From NCBI RefSeq assembly GCF_003315035.1, contig NZ_QNRE01000002.1, positions 372,001 to 436,000 on the forward strand: a stretch of DNA of 64,000 nucleotides. The letters are read 5' to 3'. Each line of letters opens with the position of its first letter. Positions within the stretch are counted from its first letter, which is position 1. The stretch comes from Nocardia puris. Lineage in GTDB: Bacteria > Actinomycetota > Actinomycetes > Mycobacteriales > Mycobacteriaceae. A program made the translations under genes and the position numbers. Under the pieces are notes generated by a model. That model was not told the origin of the DNA. It saw only the letters and a program-made list of their open reading frames with translations, and made no database searches. Positions 33,013 through 41,556 of this stretch are shown one piece after another.

Positions 33013-33771
33013 TCAGCTGATCGTCAATCCGCCGTCGACCGGCAGTGTCACACCGGTCACATATCCGGAGGCGGGGGAGGCCAGGAACAAGACGGCGGCG
33101 GCGAGTTCGGGTCCGGTGCCGGGGCGGGGGAGTGGGCGGTCGGAGAGGAGACGGTCCACGTATCCCGGTGGATATGCCGTACCCATGTCGGTAGGGAAGT
33201 AGCCCGGCGCAACGGCATTCACGCGAATGCCTTTGCGGCCGCTCCACTGCGCTGCGAGGTCGCGGGTGAGGCCGAGCAGGCCCGCTTTGGAGGAAGCGTA
33301 AGCGGCCTGGGGTAGCCCGGCGGTGACCAGGGCGAGCACGCTCGACACATTGACGATGGCACCACCGCCGGACATGACGGCCGCAGCCGCCTGACTCATC
33401 CAGTACGCACCCAGCAAATTGACCTCGACGAGGGAGCGGAACTGGTCGGGGGTCTCGCGGGATGCGGGCACCGCGGACGCGACGCCCGCGTTATTGACGA
33501 GGACGCGCACCTGCCCCAGTTCGCCGGCGGCGGCGGCCAAGCGCCGGCACTGGCCAGGGTCGGTCACATCGGTGGCGACACACACCGCCGTTCGCCCGAC
33601 CTCTTCGATCAGCGCCGCCGTGTCGGCGAGCCGCTCGGCGCGGCGCGCACCGAGCGCGACATCGGCGCCCGCCTCGGCGAGTCCGCGCGCGATGTCGACA
33701 CCGAGACCCGACGACGCCCCGGTCACGATGGCGACCGAACCATCCAGGCGGAAGCTGTCCAGCAGGCTCAT
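33013..33771 (-). CDS. Short-chain dehydrogenase/reductase (SDR)
   Basis: 252 residues. Classical SDR: the nucleotide site TGASSGLG near residue 18, NNAG near 92, catalytic Ser in VNVSSVLAL, the YxxxK motif in YASSKAG near 160, and PGYFPTDM after it. The C-terminus SGYVTGVTLPVDGGLTIS is typical. The start ATG overlaps the stop of the acyl-CoA ligase gene (ATGA). It is the last gene of a four-gene operon, where it could oxidise or reduce a hydroxy/keto intermediate formed after CoA activation. Confidence 0.92.
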   Translation of the reverse strand: MSLLDSFRLDGSVAIVTGASSGLGVDIARGLAEAGADVALGARRAERLADTAALIEEVGRTAVCVATDVTDPGQCRRLAAAAGELGQVRVLVNNAGVASAVPASRETPDQFRSLVEVNLLGAYWMSQAAAAVMSGGGAIVNVSSVLALVTAGLPQAAYASSKAGLLGLTRDLAAQWSGRKGIRVNAVAPGYFPTDMGTAYPPGYVDRLLSDRPLPRPGTGPELAAAVLFLASPASGYVTGVTLPVDGGLTIS

Positions 33772-35465
33772 CGAGACCCGCCCACCGGCTCGCCGTACAG
33801 CGTCGCGATCTCGCCGGCGTAACGCTGGTGCACCCCGCGGCGTTTGAGGGACATCTTCGGCGTCAGGCACTCCGAATCCGGTAGCCATTCGGTGCCGATC
33901 AGGTGGAACTTCTTGATCTGCTCGGGATGGGACAGGCGCGAGTTCACTTCCGCCAACCCGGCGGCCACGCTCTCGCGCACGGCCGGGTACTCGGCGAGCT
34001 CGTCGGCCGTCATTGCGGCGCAGTCGTTTTCCTCCGCCCAGGCGCGGCAGGCGGGTGCGTCGAGCACCAGGAGCGCCGTCAAGTAGGGACGCCCTTCACC
34101 GATCACGCACGCCTGCCCCACGAGCGGGATCTCTTTGAGCGCGGCCTCGATGTTGGCGGGGGATATGTTCTTCCCCGAGGCGGTGATGATCAACTCCTTC
34201 TTGCGGTCGAGCAACCACAGGTAGCCGTCCTCGTCGAGAGCCCCGATATCACCGGTACGCAGCCACCCTTCGCTGTCGAACGTCTCCGCGGTCCGTTCCG
34301 GATCACGCAGGTAGCCGGAGAAGACGTTGCCGCCGCGACAGCAGATCTCACCGTCTTGAAGGACTTTGATCTCGCACCCCGGGGCCGCCCGGCCGACCGA
34401 CCCCGGGCGCGGACGCGCCGTCTCCGCGGTGAGCAATCCACTCGTCTCGGTCATTCCGTAGGCCTCGGTCAGCGGCACCCCGATCCCGCGGAAGAAGTCG
34501 ATCAGGCCCGGTGGCGTGGGCGCGGAACCGACCAGCCCCACCCGGCACGCGTCCAATCCGATGGTGGCTGCGGCCCGCCCGGGTGCGACGGCGTCGGCGA
34601 GCAAGGCCGAACGCAGTTTCTCCCATACTCTCGGCGGGGCGACGAACAGTTCCGGGCGCACCAGCGGGAGATACTCGGCCACCGCCGCCGCGTCCGGGCA
34701 GCAAGTGACGTCCGCGCCGATGCGCGCCGCCAGATAGTGGGTGAGCATGCGCTCGAGCATGTGCGCCATCGGCAGATACGAGACCATGCGCGTCCCCGGG
34801 GGCAGCTCGCCGATCACGGTGGCGAGCGACTCCACCATCCAGCAGACGTTGCCATGGGTCAGCGCGACACCTTTCGGTGGCCCGGTGGTGCCCGACGTGT
34901 AGACGAGAGTCACCAGATCGCCGGGTTCGGCGGTCTGTGCGGCATGCCGGAAGTCGACCGGTTCGACGGCACTTGTCAGGGCATGGAGTCCCGACACGCC
35001 GTGCGGTTCGTCGGCCACCACGAGAACTTCCTCGAGCGCGGGCAACGCGGCGCGCGCCGCGCGCACACGCTCGGCGAACTCGTTCGCGACGATCGCGATC
35101 CGGGCCCCGGCGTGCCCGAGCAGATAGACGATCTGCTCGACCGATGACGTGTTGTACACCGAGAACGGAGTCGCGCCGACCAGCAGCACGCCGAGGTCGG
35201 CGGCGTGGAACTCGGCCCCATTGCGCATCATCATCGCCACGGTGTCGCCGCGATGGATGCCTCGCGCAGCCAGCACCGCGGCCAGGCGGGACGCGTGGTC
35301 GGCGTAGTCACGCCATGTCCAAGCGCACCAGAGGTCTTCGGAGCGCCACCGCAACGCCGTCCGCTCCCCGTACTTCTCCACTTGGTGGGCAACAAGTTTC
35401 GGCACGGTGTTCGCAGCCTCCGAGATCTCGATCACCGCCGCCGGCCCGGTACCCGCGTGGTTCAT
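33768..35465 (-). CDS. AMP-dependent acyl-CoA synthetase/ligase (long-chain type)
   Basis: 565 residues. Adenylate-forming motifs are present: the P-loop YTSGTTGPPKGVALTHGN near residue 190, the AYGMTETSG motif near 335, GWLRTGDIGALDEDGYLWLLDRKKELI near 420 and the hinge/lysine region SGKNISPANIEAALK. Length and the GYLWLLDRKKELI block fit the long-chain fatty-acid/FadD15-like branch. It would activate a carboxylic acid substrate with ATP and CoA in the cytoplasm. It is coupled by ATGA overlaps to the cupin gene before it and the SDR gene after it. Confidence 0.92.
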   Translation of the reverse strand: MNHAGTGPAAVIEISEAANTVPKLVAHQVEKYGERTALRWRSEDLWCAWTWRDYADHASRLAAVLAARGIHRGDTVAMMMRNGAEFHAADLGVLLVGATPFSVYNTSSVEQIVYLLGHAGARIAIVANEFAERVRAARAALPALEEVLVVADEPHGVSGLHALTSAVEPVDFRHAAQTAEPGDLVTLVYTSGTTGPPKGVALTHGNVCWMVESLATVIGELPPGTRMVSYLPMAHMLERMLTHYLAARIGADVTCCPDAAAVAEYLPLVRPELFVAPPRVWEKLRSALLADAVAPGRAAATIGLDACRVGLVGSAPTPPGLIDFFRGIGVPLTEAYGMTETSGLLTAETARPRPGSVGRAAPGCEIKVLQDGEICCRGGNVFSGYLRDPERTAETFDSEGWLRTGDIGALDEDGYLWLLDRKKELIITASGKNISPANIEAALKEIPLVGQACVIGEGRPYLTALLVLDAPACRAWAEENDCAAMTADELAEYPAVRESVAAGLAEVNSRLSHPEQIKKFHLIGTEWLPDSECLTPKMSLKRRGVHQRYAGEIATLYGEPVGGSR

Positions 35466-35995
35466 CGCGCACCGTAGAGGGTGTAGGCGAGGACGAGAGG
35501 CACATCCCCGTCGTTGAACCAGGCGTGCGCGGTCCCGTTCTGGATCAAACAGTCACCCGGGCCCAGCACGACATCGACATCGTCATCGGTGCGCATCCGT
35601 CCGGTCCCGGATATCGCGACCACGTAGTCCACCGTGCGTGTGGTGTGGACACCGGGACGGTCCGGGTCGAACGTCGCGGCCATACCGGGCAGCTCGGCCT
35701 CCGCCTCGGCCAGCGCGGCCTCGACCGCCTCCGCGGGCAGGTCGGCGGGCATCTCGTAGCTGAGGCCGGGCGGAATAGTGATGAACCCGAACCGAATGCC
35801 ACCGTTCCCGGGGAAGAACGTGCCGGTGGGCGGGCCGGGAGGGCTGTCCACCGGAAGCGTGGGCGCCTCGTCCAGCTCCCACATCCGATGCACCTGGACG
35901 CCGGGCAGCATCGCCACCGTGATCGGGTCGACGATGCCGTCCGCGAGGACGGTGGCGCGACCGGAACCGTTGTGCCCCATGACTATTCTTCGCAT
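35462..35995 (-). CDS. Cupin-domain protein
   Basis: 177 residues from ATG 35995. The C-terminal half holds a single cupin barrel (VHTTRTVDYVVAISGTGRMRT, VVLGPGDCLIQNGTAHAWFNDG) with the two conserved cupin stretches, but only part of the usual histidine/glutamate metal set. The N-terminal half (MGHNGSGRATVLADGIVDP) resembles small cupin proteins linked to aromatic and lipid catabolism. The function may be ligand binding or isomerisation. It is second in the operon, 34 bases after the LLM gene, with its stop in the ligase start (ATGA). Confidence 0.8.
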   Translation of the reverse strand: MRRIVMGHNGSGRATVLADGIVDPITVAMLPGVQVHRMWELDEAPTLPVDSPPGPPTGTFFPGNGGIRFGFITIPPGLSYEMPADLPAEAVEAALAEAEAELPGMAATFDPDRPGVHTTRTVDYVVAISGTGRMRTDDDVDVVLGPGDCLIQNGTAHAWFNDGDVPLVLAYTLYGAR

Positions 35996-36029
35996 TGCCG
36001 ACTCCTTCGTCGTGGTCCGTGCCGGATGG

Positions 36030-36998
36030 TCAGCCGCGCATCGCCGTGGCGAACGCCTCGAGTTCACGAGGAACATCGGGCCCGGCGGGCTGGTAGGCGA
36101 TCTCGGTGGCGCCGTTGCTCGCCAGCTCCGCCAGCCGATCGCGCCAAGCGGCCGCACTCATGGCCGCTCCGCTCGCGGCGAGGACCCTGCCGTCGACGAA
36201 CGGGCGATCCCGTTCGCTGACCGACCACAGGTGTCCGTCGTGCAGCTCCAGATGGCGGGTCTCGGCCGGCACCTCGGCGTAGGCGGCGGCCCACCGTTCG
36301 CCGTCGGGAACGTTGTCGAGGCCGCCGAACTCCATCGCGAAGTGGAACCACAGGCTCGCCGCGTGCCCGGCCGCGGCGATCGCGCGGTCGCTGCCGGGGT
36401 CCTCGCCGTCGTCCAAAACGGTGCCCAGCGTGAGATTCACGCACCAGTCGAATCCGGGCAGTGGGTCCGGAACGCTGAAGACACCGTCCTGTTCCCGCGC
36501 CACCGCCAACCCTTTCGGCCCGATCGCGGCGGCCACCCACGGCACCTCGATCGGGCGCACGGCGGCGAACCCGTCGTGGTGCAGCATCTGGATCGGCGCG
36601 CCTTCCCACTCGACGGTCTCGCCGCGCAGCAGGCGCTTGACCACTTCGGCATAGTGGGCGACATACGCCCAGCGACTCGGCCGTTGACCGAGGGTGAGCC
36701 GCCCGGTGAAACCGGTGCCGAAACCGACGGTGACACGCTCGGTTCCCACTTGCGCGACCAATCCGGCGATGGCGGTCGCGGTCACCATGGGATGGCGCAG
36801 CGCGGGCACCAGCACGCCGGTGCCCAGTCCGATGCGCTCGGTGCGGTCGGCGGCGCGGGCCAACTGCATCCAGACGTCGGCACAGATGGCGGGCGAATCG
36901 TAGAACCAAGCACGGCTATAGCCCAGGTCCTCGGCGATCCGCGCGTGTTCCGGGCTCTCCAGCGAGGTGTTGAGAGCGCACGACATCGTCAGGTTCAC
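36030..36998 (-). CDS. LLM-class flavin/F420-dependent oxidoreductase
   Basis: 322 residues from GTG 36998, chosen because AGGAGG lies 6 bases upstream. The TIM-barrel luciferase-like pattern is clear: LESPEHARIAEDLGYSRAWFYDSP, RIGLGTGVLVPALRHPMVTA, VGFGTGFTGRLTLGQ, YVAHYAEVVKRLLRGETVEWEG and PWVAAAIGPKGLAVA. The oxidoreductase uses F420 or FMN; F420 is favoured by taxon and motif style, as an inference. It is the first gene of the LLM-cupin-ligase-SDR operon, divergent from an AraC regulator, so it probably starts breakdown of a compound sensed by that regulator. Confidence 0.9.
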   Translation of the reverse strand: MNLTMSCALNTSLESPEHARIAEDLGYSRAWFYDSPAICADVWMQLARAADRTERIGLGTGVLVPALRHPMVTATAIAGLVAQVGTERVTVGFGTGFTGRLTLGQRPSRWAYVAHYAEVVKRLLRGETVEWEGAPIQMLHHDGFAAVRPIEVPWVAAAIGPKGLAVAREQDGVFSVPDPLPGFDWCVNLTLGTVLDDGEDPGSDRAIAAAGHAASLWFHFAMEFGGLDNVPDGERWAAAYAEVPAETRHLELHDGHLWSVSERDRPFVDGRVLAASGAAMSAAAWRDRLAELASNGATEIAYQPAGPDVPRELEAFATAMRG

Positions 36999-37080
36999 CA
37001 CTGTCCTCCTTCGGCCGTCCCGCCGCTCCGGCGTGACTACCAGCGAAGCTAGTGACGCGCGGGGTGCCGCGGTTTCGCCC

Positions 37081-37109
37081 ACGCGCAGGAAACTTCGCGG
37101 AACGCGCAG
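37081..37109. promoter_or_regulatory. Direct repeats, possible AraC binding site
   Basis: ACGCGCAG occurs at 37081-37088 and again at 37102-37109, 21 bases apart, in the 210-base gap between the divergent LLM operon and the AraC gene. Two same-side direct repeats two helical turns apart are the usual layout of AraC-family sites. Confidence 0.5.
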
Positions 37110-37208
37110 AGATGTCTGCGGCTGTACCGAAAGGGGTGCGCTCGCGACGCCGAACGGATCTAGGCTGAACCCGGATGACCTTTGACGCGGCAGGTGGGAG
37201 AAGTGACA

Positions 37209-38180
37209 GTGGAGCGAGCGGCCGTTGTCGTCGAGTCGGTGAGCACGTCCGACGTCGCTCCCGAGGAACGCACCGAGTACTGGAGCGAGCTGGTGAGCTC
37301 CTATCACCGCCGGATGGATTTCGGTTTCGACCGGCAGGGCGATTTCCACGGGCGCACGGCGCGACGGCGCACGGGCGCCTACCAGCTGGTGGGCTGGCAA
37401 TCCGACGCCGTCACCTACCGCCGCACCCCGGGACACGTCCGAGCCGATTCCGACCCCGACTACCGGCTGCTGTTGGTCGCGGAGGGCCAGGTCACCCTGC
37501 GCGGGCATGCTGATCCGATCACCGTCCGGCCGGGAGCCGGCTGCGTGATGACGATGGACACCCCGTTCGTGTTCGGTCAGAACCACGGCACCCGCGCCTT
37601 GGTGCTGACTGTGCCGCGGGCCGAGTTCGACCGCTGCGGAATGGGTTCCGCGCCCGCCGTGCACTCCGTCGACCTGACCGTGGGGCTCGGGAGGGTGGTC
37701 GGCGATCTCGTCGCGGGACTGTTCCGCGAGCGTTGCCATCTCACCCATCGGCAATTCGACGCCGTCGCGCAGCGCGCCGTCGAATTGCTCTGCCTGCTGG
37801 TGACCGGAGACGATCGACCGACCGCACCCGGGCACCTGACCGAAGTGGAATCCGCCATCCGGCAATACGTTCGGGCCAACGCGGGCGCACCGGATCTGAA
37901 CGGAACCACCATCGCGCACGCGCTGGGCTGGTCGCTGCGACAGATCCAGCTCGTGCTCCATCATGCGGGAACCACGCCGCGCGAACTGATCCGTGAGGAA
38001 CGACTACAGCTCGCGCACACCCGCCTTCGCCATCCCGCGTACGCCCACCGCCCCATCTCCGACCTCGCCCATGACGTCGGATTCCGCTCGGCGAGCGCGT
38101 TCAGCACAGCATTCCGGGACCGGTTCGGCGTCTCACCGCGTGAGGTGCGAACCGATCCGTCGGAATCCGGACGTGAGTGA
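37209..38180 (+). CDS. AraC family transcriptional regulator
   Basis: 323 residues from GTG 37209 (GGGAG site 8 bases upstream; in-frame GTGs at 37194 and 37203 are alternatives). The N-terminal cupin-like AraC-binding domain has RRMDFGFDRQGDFHGRTARR, LLVAEGQVTLRGHADPITVRPG and VMTMDTPFVFG. The C-terminal double HTH spans about the last 105 residues (TIAHALGWSLRQIQLVLHHAG and DLAHDVGFRSASAFSTAFRDRFGVSPREV). The domain order is that of NphR/FeaR-like activators of aromatic or lipid catabolism. It is divergent from the LLM operon, which it probably activates. Confidence 0.92.
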   Translation: MERAAVVVESVSTSDVAPEERTEYWSELVSSYHRRMDFGFDRQGDFHGRTARRRTGAYQLVGWQSDAVTYRRTPGHVRADSDPDYRLLLVAEGQVTLRGHADPITVRPGAGCVMTMDTPFVFGQNHGTRALVLTVPRAEFDRCGMGSAPAVHSVDLTVGLGRVVGDLVAGLFRERCHLTHRQFDAVAQRAVELLCLLVTGDDRPTAPGHLTEVESAIRQYVRANAGAPDLNGTTIAHALGWSLRQIQLVLHHAGTTPRELIREERLQLAHTRLRHPAYAHRPISDLAHDVGFRSASAFSTAFRDRFGVSPREVRTDPSESGRE

Positions 38181-38182
38181 CG

Positions 38183-38677
38183 TCAGCGCCGGTAGCCCTG
38201 GATCGGCTGGCCGGTGCCGGTGGTGATCAGTTGAGGGAGGCTCTTGGTGACGTAGAAGGTCCAGCCCTTGGAGCAGGCGTCGAAGCACTCCGATGCGGAG
38301 GCGGTCAGACCTTCGTGCGTGAGGCGGAGGGTGGTGCCGTCGGCGGTGGGGGTGAGGTCGAAGACGACGTCGGTGCCGGTCCATTCGTCGTGGTCGGCGA
38401 TGAAGGTGAGGTCGGCATCGACGACGTGCCAGACCATCCGCTCGCCCGGCACGACCTCGGTGATCCGGAAGCGGCAGAAGCGGATGCCGTCCTTGGTGTG
38501 GGCGGCCTCGCCCGCGTACGCGCTGTCGTCGGTGAAGACGAACTCGTCGTGCAGGGCGGCGGTGTCGCCGATGATGTTCTCGTTCCACCATCCGCGCACG
38601 TCGGTGACGGCGGCGAAGACCTCCTCGGGGGACCGGTCGACGGACATCGTGGCGGTCAGGTAGTCGGTGTGCGACAT
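38183..38677 (-). CDS. SRPBCC (AHSA1-like) domain protein
   Basis: 164 residues from ATG 38677. The START/Bet v1-like fold has ATMSVDRSPEEVFAAVTDVRGWW, RFCRFRITEVVPGERMVWHVVDADL, DVVFDLTPTADGTTLRLTHEG and a C-terminal helix around CFDACSKGWTFYVTKSL. Such proteins hold hydrophobic ligands or act as small cyclases or aromatases. They are common partners of ECF sigma/DGPF loci, and this gene lies 83 bases downstream of the sigma gene in the same direction. A role as a member of that stress or detoxification unit is inferred. Confidence 0.85.
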   Translation of the reverse strand: MSHTDYLTATMSVDRSPEEVFAAVTDVRGWWNENIIGDTAALHDEFVFTDDSAYAGEAAHTKDGIRFCRFRITEVVPGERMVWHVVDADLTFIADHDEWTGTDVVFDLTPTADGTTLRLTHEGLTASASECFDACSKGWTFYVTKSLPQLITTGTGQPIQGYRR

Positions 38678-38759
38678 GGTTCTCGTCTCCTTCTGTCGGG
38701 TGAATTCACTCCACCTACGAAGGAGCCCGCCCCGAATCGACATCGGGCGGAGAAATTTC

Positions 38760-39977
38760 TCAGAGCTCGTGGAGGCGGCTGGTCAGGTAGCGGCGTTCGG
38801 CCTCGGTCGGGGCCGACGCCAGGGCCTCCTCGTAGGCCGCCCTGGCTTCGGTGCGGCGATCGGCGCGGCGGAGGAGATCGGCGCGAGTCGCGGGCAGCAG
38901 GTAGTAGCCGTCGAGACGGCCCGACGCGGCGAGTTCCTCGACCAGGGCGAGGCCGGCGGGGATGCCGTCGGCCATCGCCACCGCCACCGCGCGGTTGAGC
39001 TCGACCACCGGCGAGGGCGTCAGGCGCGCCAATTCGGTGTAGAGGGCGGCGATCTGGCGCCAGTCGGTCCCGGCGGCGTCGGGTGCGGTCGCGTGACAGG
39101 CGGCGATGGCGGCCTGCACCTGATACGGCCCGGCACGCCGCTCGGCCAGCGCGGTGTCGAGCACCTCCACCCCTTCGGCGATCAGCGCGCGATCCCACCG
39201 GGAACGGTCCTGGTTCTCCAGTGTGACCAGCACGCCGTCTTCAGTACGGGTGCTCCGGCGGGCCTCCAGCAACAGCAGTAACGCCAACAGTCCGCGCGCC
39301 TCGGGCTCACCCGGCAGCAGCCGGACCAGCACGCGGGCCAGATAGATCGCCTCGGCCGAGAGTCCGCGGCGTTCGCCTTGCTCGTCGTACCCCTCATTGA
39401 AGATCAGGTAGAGCACCGCGAGGACCGCGGCCAGGCGTTCCGGCAGCAGCTCCGCAGGAGGAACACGGAAGGGGATGCCGGCCTCCACGATCTTGCGTTT
39501 GGCGCGCACCAGGCGCTGCGCCATCGTGGCCTCGCCGGTCAGGAACGCCTTGGCGATCTCGGCAGTGGTCAGCCCCGCCAGCGTACGCAGCGTGAGGGCT
39601 ACCCGCGCCGGAAAGGGCAGTGCGGGATGGCAGCACGTGAAGATCAACTGCAATCGCTCGTCGGGAATCTCTTGTGCCCGTGGCGGTTCCGGATCCCGCG
39701 CGAGCACCGCGAGCTGGCGCAACTTCGCCTTGCCCGCCGTATCGCGGCGCAGTTTGTCGGTTGCGCGGTTGCGCGCGGTCGTCATGAGCCAGGCGCCCGG
39801 ACGGGGCGGGACGCCGTCGCGCGGCCACGTCACCAGTGCGGTGGCGAAGGCGTCCTGTGCGCAGTCCTCCGCCAGATCCCAGTCACCGGTGAGCCCGATC
39901 AGCGTCGCGACCACCTGCCCCCACTCGTCGCGGTAGGCGCGGTCGACGGCGGTGCGCACAGCGTCCGGCGTGGTCAC
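38760..39977 (-). CDS. ECF42-type RNA polymerase sigma factor with C-terminal TPR-like extension
   Basis: 405 residues. Sigma region 2 has [32 protein letters not shown], and region 4 has [37 protein letters not shown] further 200 helical residues ([73 protein letters not shown]) are the DUF6596/TPR extension that defines the ECF42 group. No anti-sigma factor is adjacent. The group works with DGPF proteins, and here the DGPF gene overlaps by GTGA, which fixes the GTG start at 39977. Confidence 0.92.
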   Translation of the reverse strand: MTTPDAVRTAVDRAYRDEWGQVVATLIGLTGDWDLAEDCAQDAFATALVTWPRDGVPPRPGAWLMTTARNRATDKLRRDTAGKAKLRQLAVLARDPEPPRAQEIPDERLQLIFTCCHPALPFPARVALTLRTLAGLTTAEIAKAFLTGEATMAQRLVRAKRKIVEAGIPFRVPPAELLPERLAAVLAVLYLIFNEGYDEQGERRGLSAEAIYLARVLVRLLPGEPEARGLLALLLLLEARRSTRTEDGVLVTLENQDRSRWDRALIAEGVEVLDTALAERRAGPYQVQAAIAACHATAPDAAGTDWRQIAALYTELARLTPSPVVELNRAVAVAMADGIPAGLALVEELAASGRLDGYYLLPATRADLLRRADRRTEARAAYEEALASAPTEAERRYLTSRLHEL

Positions 39978-40312
39978 TCCCACACGGGGCGGACCTCGAT
40001 GGAACCCCAGCCCGCGTAGGGGTGCGCGGCCGCGAGGGCGATCGCCTCGTCCAGATCCGCGCAGTCGATGATGTCGATGCCGCCGACGAAATCCTTCGTC
40101 TCCGCGAACGGACCGTCGGAGATCAGCGTCTCCCCACCCCGAACCCGCACCGTGGTGGCATCCGCGACCGGCCGCAGCCGTGCCCCGCCCACGAGGGTCG
40201 CGCCCCGCCGCGCCAGTTCCGCCTCGTACGCGCGGATGCCGGGGTCGGCCGCCAACTCTTCGTTGGTCGGTGAGACCTGCTCGTCGTCACAGATCAGCAG
40301 CACGTACTTCAT
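39974..40312 (-). CDS. YCII/DGPF domain protein
   Basis: 112 residues from ATG 40312. The YCII-like ferredoxin fold has [12 protein letters not shown] at the start and the signature [21 protein letters not shown], ending with [19 protein letters not shown] proteins are the standard upstream partners of ECF42 sigma factors; their molecular role is unsettled (possible regulators or small-molecule binders). The stop overlaps the sigma start as GTGA, so the pair is translationally coupled. Confidence 0.92.
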   Translation of the reverse strand: MKYVLLICDDEQVSPTNEELAADPGIRAYEAELARRGATLVGGARLRPVADATTVRVRGGETLISDGPFAETKDFVGGIDIIDCADLDEAIALAAAHPYAGWGSIEVRPVWE

Positions 40313-40635
40313 GGGCCCATTATGCGGCGCGAGCGAGTTTCGCCAGGGCAATCCGAGCCAGGTCCACACTTCGCCCTATTGCCGGGGAGTGCGCGCCCAT
40401 CGGCTCGGGCATCCCTTCTGCGTGGGGGCCGCTCTGCACGGTCCGCATGCGAGCCCGAGCCCAGCCCACCATAGAACTCGAGGCAAATTCGACCGCACCG
40501 GCGCGTCGCCCGCGTGGTGTCGGCGGAGATCGCCGGGCTGGAACGACGAGGTGCGCGGAGCGGCGAGTTGGGAGTGGTGGCGCAGTACAGTCGGTGCACT
40601 CAGGGGTGCGTGGTTCACGGCCGAGGAGGTTCGGG
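40313..40635. other. Intergenic stretch of about 320 bases
   Basis: It lies between the divergent DGPF gene and a broken SRPBCC gene. No frame looks like a real protein. The right end has a good ribosome site (GAGGAGG at about 40623) belonging to the broken gene. Promoters for both directions probably lie here, but I cannot pin them. Confidence 0.4.
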
Positions 40636-41029
40636 ATGCGGTTCGAGAAGTCAGTGGAGGTCGAGGCGTCGGCGCAGCGGGTGTGGGAAGTGTTGAGCGA
40701 TATCGAGGGGTAGGCGGGGATTGTCGAGACGGTGGAGGAGGCCGAGGTGTTGACGCCGCCGCCTCTCGGCGTCGGGAGCAGCGTGCGACTGCGGCAGCCC
40801 AAGCTCCCGGAAGGGGTGTGGTCGGTCGCCGCGTGGGACATGCCGGTCTCGTTCGAGTTGGCGCAGAAGAGTGGGGGAGTCACCAGTGTGGCGGGGCATC
40901 GGGTTGATCCTCTCGGCGAGGATCGTGCGCGGCTGACGCTGACCGCGGAGATGCGCGGGTTGATGGTGGCGGTCGTCGGGGTGTTCTTCAAGAACCTCAC
41001 ACGGAGTTACCTGGAGCACGAGGCCGAGG
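40636..41029 (+). pseudogene. SRPBCC family protein with an internal stop and lost 3' end
   Basis: From ATG 40636 (GAGGAGG site) the frame reads MRFEKSVEVEASAQRVWEVLSDIEG, then TAG at about 40711, then continues AGIVETVEEAEVLTPPPLGVG, LRQPKLPEGVWSV and MRGLMVAVVGVFFKNLTRSYLEHEAE. Homology is continuous across the stop; relatives usually have Trp there, so one base change (TGG to TAG) would explain it. After about 41029 the family C-terminus is replaced by unrelated coding sequence in another frame. A nonfunctional remnant unless the stop is suppressed. Confidence 0.8.
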
Positions 41030-41167
41030 ATCATCGAGAAAGACAAGCAAGTAGTCCGCGATATGCGCGAGATCATGGCCATCTCGATCGCGCGCCTCAC
41101 CGGCCCGGACTACTCCACCGCGGAGTCCGTCAACGCCATCATCGATGCTGTGGGGGATCAGCAATGA
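41030..41167 (+). pseudogene. 3' fragment of an unrecognised gene
   Basis: 45 codons ending at TGA 41165-41167 read for example EKDKQVVRDMREIMAISIAR and STAESVNAIIDAVGDQQ. Codon bias is that of a real gene, and the stop overlaps the next start as ATGA, the sign of a former operon junction. No start codon fits; the upstream part is replaced by the SRPBCC remnant. The family is not recognised. Confidence 0.55.
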
Positions 41168-41490
41168 CCGGTCCGACCGGTGGCATGTTCGGCTGGAGCG
41201 TCGGCGATCTCGGCTCGGCCATGCTGCGGAACCTGACCGACGCGATCGCCGGCGAGGAGCTGGATCCGGGCACGCGCCCCGGCGATGTGCAAGGCGAGTA
41301 CAACCAGCAGCGGGCCGATGTCCGGGACAAAGCCGCCGGCGTGGGTTTCGAAGGGGATTTCCATCCGCGCGTCGTGCTCGACAAGGACGTGTGGGAAGAC
41401 GAGAGCGTCGAGGAGCTGCGCAGGCGCATGGACGCGATCGACCTCACCGCGGTGGGTGATCTGATCACCACCTGGCAGGTCATCGGTGAT
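41164..41490 (+). pseudogene. 5' fragment of an unrecognised gene, possibly type VII secretion or toxin related
   Basis: About 108 codons from ATG 41164 (MTGPTGGMFGWSVGDLGSAM, VRDKAAGVGFEGDFHPRVV, SVEELRRRMDAIDLTAVGDL, ending TWQVIGD) look like a real protein start. The amphipathic helix before a Trp is reminiscent of WXG/PPE-like or polymorphic-toxin N-terminal regions, but that is a guess. After about 41490 the frame continues as antisense of nuoN with no coding character, so the gene is cut off. It is coupled to the preceding fragment. Confidence 0.5.
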
Positions 41491-41556
41491 CGTCCCGAGA
41501 ATCCTTCTCACCGACGTGAATCGGCCCGAAGAAACAGAACACCGCGCCGATCCCAC

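Noticed and set aside
36999..37964. A 644-residue version of the LLM oxidoreductase
   Set aside because: The extension runs antisense through the AraC gene. The barrel starts at GTG 36998, which has a good ribosome site.
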